From NCBI GenBank assembly GCA_937919015.1, contig CALFPN010000042.1, positions 1-16,096 of the forward strand: 16,096 nucleotides of DNA. Reading direction: 5' to 3'. Shown piece by piece: positions 14,303 through 16,096 of the stretch. The position numbers and the translations under genes were made by a program. This DNA is from an uncultured Clostridia bacterium (GTDB lineage Bacteria > Bacillota > Clostridia > Lachnospirales > Anaerotignaceae). The notes beneath the pieces were generated by a model. The model saw only the letters and a program-made list of their open reading frames with translations, ran no database searches and was not told the DNA's origin. Numbering within the stretch: the first letter of the stretch is position 1; each line of letters begins with the position of its first letter.

Positions 14303-15739
14303 ATGGCAAAAGATAAAAAATTTGTAGAATCCATTACAGACATGGAAGTGGATTTTCCCCAGTGGTATACTGACGTTGTAAAAAAAGCTGAACTGGTAGA
14401 ATACTCCAGCATCAAAGGCTGCATGGTAATTCGTCCCTATGGCTATGCAATCTGGGAACTGATCCAGAAAGATCTGGATGCTCGTTTCAAAGAAACAGGT
14501 GTTGAAAACGTTTATATGCCCATGTTCATTCCTGAAAGCCTGCTGCAGAAAGAAAAAGACCATGTAGAAGGTTTTGCACCAGAAGTAGCTTGGGTAACGC
14601 ACGGCGGTGACAAAAAACTGGAAGAACGTATGTGTGTACGTCCTACTTCCGAAACACTGTTCTGTGAACATTACGCAAACATCATCCAGTCCCACAGAGA
14701 CCTGCCTAAACTGTACAATCAGTGGTGCTCCGTTGTTCGTTGGGAAAAAACAACTCGTCCTTTCCTGAGATCCATGGAATTCCTGTGGCAGGAAGGCCAT
14801 ACAGCCCACGCAACAGCAGAAGAAGCACAGGAAAGAACCATCCAGATGCTGAATGTATATTCTGATTTCTGCCATGAAGTACTGGCGATCCCCGTAGTCA
14901 AAGGCGAAAAAACAGAAAAAGAAAGATTTGCCGGTGCAGCTCACACATTCACCATCGAATCCCTGATGCATGATGGTAAAGCTCTGCAGTCCGGTACATC
15001 CCATAACTTCGGCGATGGCTTCGCAAAAGCTTTCGGCATCCAGTACTCCGATAAAGAAAACAAACTGCAGTATGTTCACCAGACAAGCTGGGGTATGACA
15101 ACAAGACTGATCGGTGCTGTGATCATGGTTCACGGCGACAACAGCGGTCTGGTTCTGCCTCCCAGAATTGCTCCTACACAGGTTGTGATCGTTCCTATCA
15201 TGCAGAAAAAAGAAGGCGTTCTGGAAAAAGCAGGCGAACTGAAGCAGAAGCTGGCAAACATCTGCCGCGTAAAACTGGATGATTCCGACAAAACACCCGG
15301 CTGGAAATTCTCTGAATACGAAATGAAGGGCGTTCCCGTACGTCTGGAAATCGGCCCCAAAGATATCGAACAGAACCAGTGTGTACTGGCAAGACGTGAT
15401 ACAGGTGAAAAGATCTTCGTTTCTCTGGATGAACTGGAAACAAAGATCCCCGCACTGCTGGAAGAAATTCAGGCTAACCTGCTGAAAAAAGCAATGGAAC
15501 ACAGAGATTCCAGAACATACATTGCGAAAAACATGGAAGAATTCGACAAGACAATCAATGAAACACCCGGCTTCATCAAAGCAATGTGGTGCGGCGATCA
15601 GGCTTGCGAAGACGAAATCAAAGAAAAAACAGCTGCAACCAGCAGATGTATTCCTTTTGAACAGGAAGAACTCTCCGACGTATGCGTATGCTGCGGTAAA
15701 CCTGCGAAACACATGGTTTACTGGGGCAGAGCTTACTAA
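14303..15739 (+). CDS. proS: prolyl-tRNA synthetase, archaeal/eukaryote-like type
   Basis: Charges tRNA-Pro with proline in the cytoplasm. At 478 aa, and without the editing insertion of the roughly 570-aa bacterial type, it belongs to the shorter ProRS class shared with archaea and some bacteria. Class II features are RPTSE at 113-117, RSMEFLWQEGHT (motif 2) at 156-167, and SWGMTTRLIGA (motif 3). The C-terminal zinc domain has Cys430, Cys435, Cys461 and Cys464. That spacing matches, from memory, the four zinc cysteines of Thermus ProRS. The protein ends WGRAY, with the conserved terminal Tyr. AAAGGAGG lies 8 bases before the ATG. Expression is controlled by the proline T-box. Confidence 0.97.
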   Translation: MAKDKKFVESITDMEVDFPQWYTDVVKKAELVEYSSIKGCMVIRPYGYAIWELIQKDLDARFKETGVENVYMPMFIPESLLQKEKDHVEGFAPEVAWVTHGGDKKLEERMCVRPTSETLFCEHYANIIQSHRDLPKLYNQWCSVVRWEKTTRPFLRSMEFLWQEGHTAHATAEEAQERTIQMLNVYSDFCHEVLAIPVVKGEKTEKERFAGAAHTFTIESLMHDGKALQSGTSHNFGDGFAKAFGIQYSDKENKLQYVHQTSWGMTTRLIGAVIMVHGDNSGLVLPPRIAPTQVVIVPIMQKKEGVLEKAGELKQKLANICRVKLDDSDKTPGWKFSEYEMKGVPVRLEIGPKDIEQNQCVLARRDTGEKIFVSLDELETKIPALLEEIQANLLKKAMEHRDSRTYIAKNMEEFDKTINETPGFIKAMWCGDQACEDEIKEKTAATSRCIPFEQEELSDVCVCCGKPAKHMVYWGRAY

Positions 15740-15772
15740 TAACGTAAAGCACTCAAAAAGGCGTGGTATTTA

Positions 15773-16096
15773 CTGAACCGAACCATTTTGTTCGGACAGC
15801 ACAAAAAAAGACTTTTGTAGAACTAAATTAACCATTTACAAACTGGCATCGTAATTCCATCGGTGTCAGTTTTGTTTTTGTCTGAATTCTTTGATAATTG
15901 TAAAAATATATGTACTCATCAATAACATTACGCGCTTCTTCGAAATTATTCAGTTTCGTTCTGTAGATACACTCTGTTTTTAGTATAGAAAAGAAATTTT
16001 CAGCAAGTGCATTATCATAGGGATTACCCTTTCTTGACATAGACGGAGTTATGCCGTATGCTTGAGTCAGCTTAAAATATCCGTGAGAGGTATATT
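15773..16096 (-). mobile_element. IS3-family insertion sequence, transposase-3' end, cut by window edge
   Basis: The element carries the transposase below and ends about 34 bases after the proS stop. I place the end near TGAACCG at 15773 because IS3-family ends start with TG. A hairpin CCGAAC-N6-GTTCGG (15778-15795) sits there. It is not followed by T on either strand, so it is not a normal terminator. The other end and the target duplication are outside the window, so the exact border is inferred. Confidence 0.7.
15828..16096 (-). CDS. IS3-family (IS150-like) transposase OrfB, C-terminal part
   Basis: DDE transposase catalysing cut-and-circularise transposition. Only the last 89 residues are in the window; the frame stays open to the edge, where it reads YTSHGYFKLTQAYGITPS. 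It continues MSRKGNPYDNALAENFFSIL, then KTE. The block with D-N-A-x-A-E carries the final catalytic Glu, and the C-terminus has NYQRIQTKTKLTPMEL, typical of the family. The internal Met at 16040 is not the start. It is convergent with proS. Whether the full copy is intact cannot be judged. Confidence 0.93.
   Translation of the reverse strand, partial: YTSHGYFKLTQAYGITPSMSRKGNPYDNALAENFFSILKTECIYRTKLNNFEEARNVIDEYIYFYNYQRIQTKTKLTPMELRCQFVNG

Noticed and set aside
14255..15712. A 485-codon minus-strand frame opposite proS
   Set aside because: It is Phe/Cys/His-rich antisense shadow of proS with no domain; it also overlaps the T-box terminator.
15778..15795. CCGAAC-N6-GTTCGG hairpin as proS terminator
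   Set aside because: No T run follows on either strand; its position at the IS border makes it more likely part of the element's end.
1..16096. CRISPR array, tRNA or rRNA genes, prophage or toxin-antitoxin system
   Set aside because: I saw no regularly spaced repeats, no cloverleaf-like sequences with TTCGA arms, and no matching protein motifs.

Overview
The window looks like a chromosomal segment of a low-to-mid GC Gram-positive anaerobe of the class Clostridia (Firmicutes). Pointers are strong GGAGG ribosome binding sites, consensus sigma-A promoters, two T-box riboswitches, a SpoIID-domain protein next to queA/tgt, an archaeal-type ProRS and heavy use of AGA for arginine. A Lachnospirales-like host is my guess; the species is not identifiable.

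Region 1 (1-3940, minus strand) reads as one operon driven from a promoter at about 3900-3928. It holds a SpoIID/LytB-domain exported protein, three small unrecognised proteins (two of them paralogous), queA, and the 5' part of tgt, which runs off the window. The genes are overlapping or a few bases apart. The 3' half of queA and all visible tgt use different synonymous codons from the rest of the window, so a recombination or assembly junction inside queA is likely.

Region 2 (3966-8967, plus strand) is a complete leucine operon. A consensus promoter with a possible CodY box is followed by a leucine T-box leader, then leuA, leuC, leuD and leuB, closed by a bidirectional terminator. Together the enzymes convert 2-ketoisovalerate and acetyl-CoA to 2-ketoisocaproate.

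Region 3 (8980-12088, minus strand) has a secreted SH3/NlpC-P60 peptidoglycan hydrolase with a WalR-type box at its transcription start. Next comes a two-gene operon of a nicotinamidase-like cysteine hydrolase and an M29 aminopeptidase. Its promoter carries a candidate NiaR-like operator.

Region 4 (12125-13957, minus strand) has two paralogous secreted proteins with copper-amine-oxidase-N-like stalk repeats. One also has a C-terminal domain with a KPVIYLYP motif. Both promoters have an extended -10, a poor -35 and the same 11-bp-period direct repeat, as expected for activation by an OmpR-family response regulator.

Region 5 (13986-16096) has a proline T-box leader and proS on the plus strand. 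Immediately downstream is the end of an IS3-family insertion sequence, cut by the window edge.
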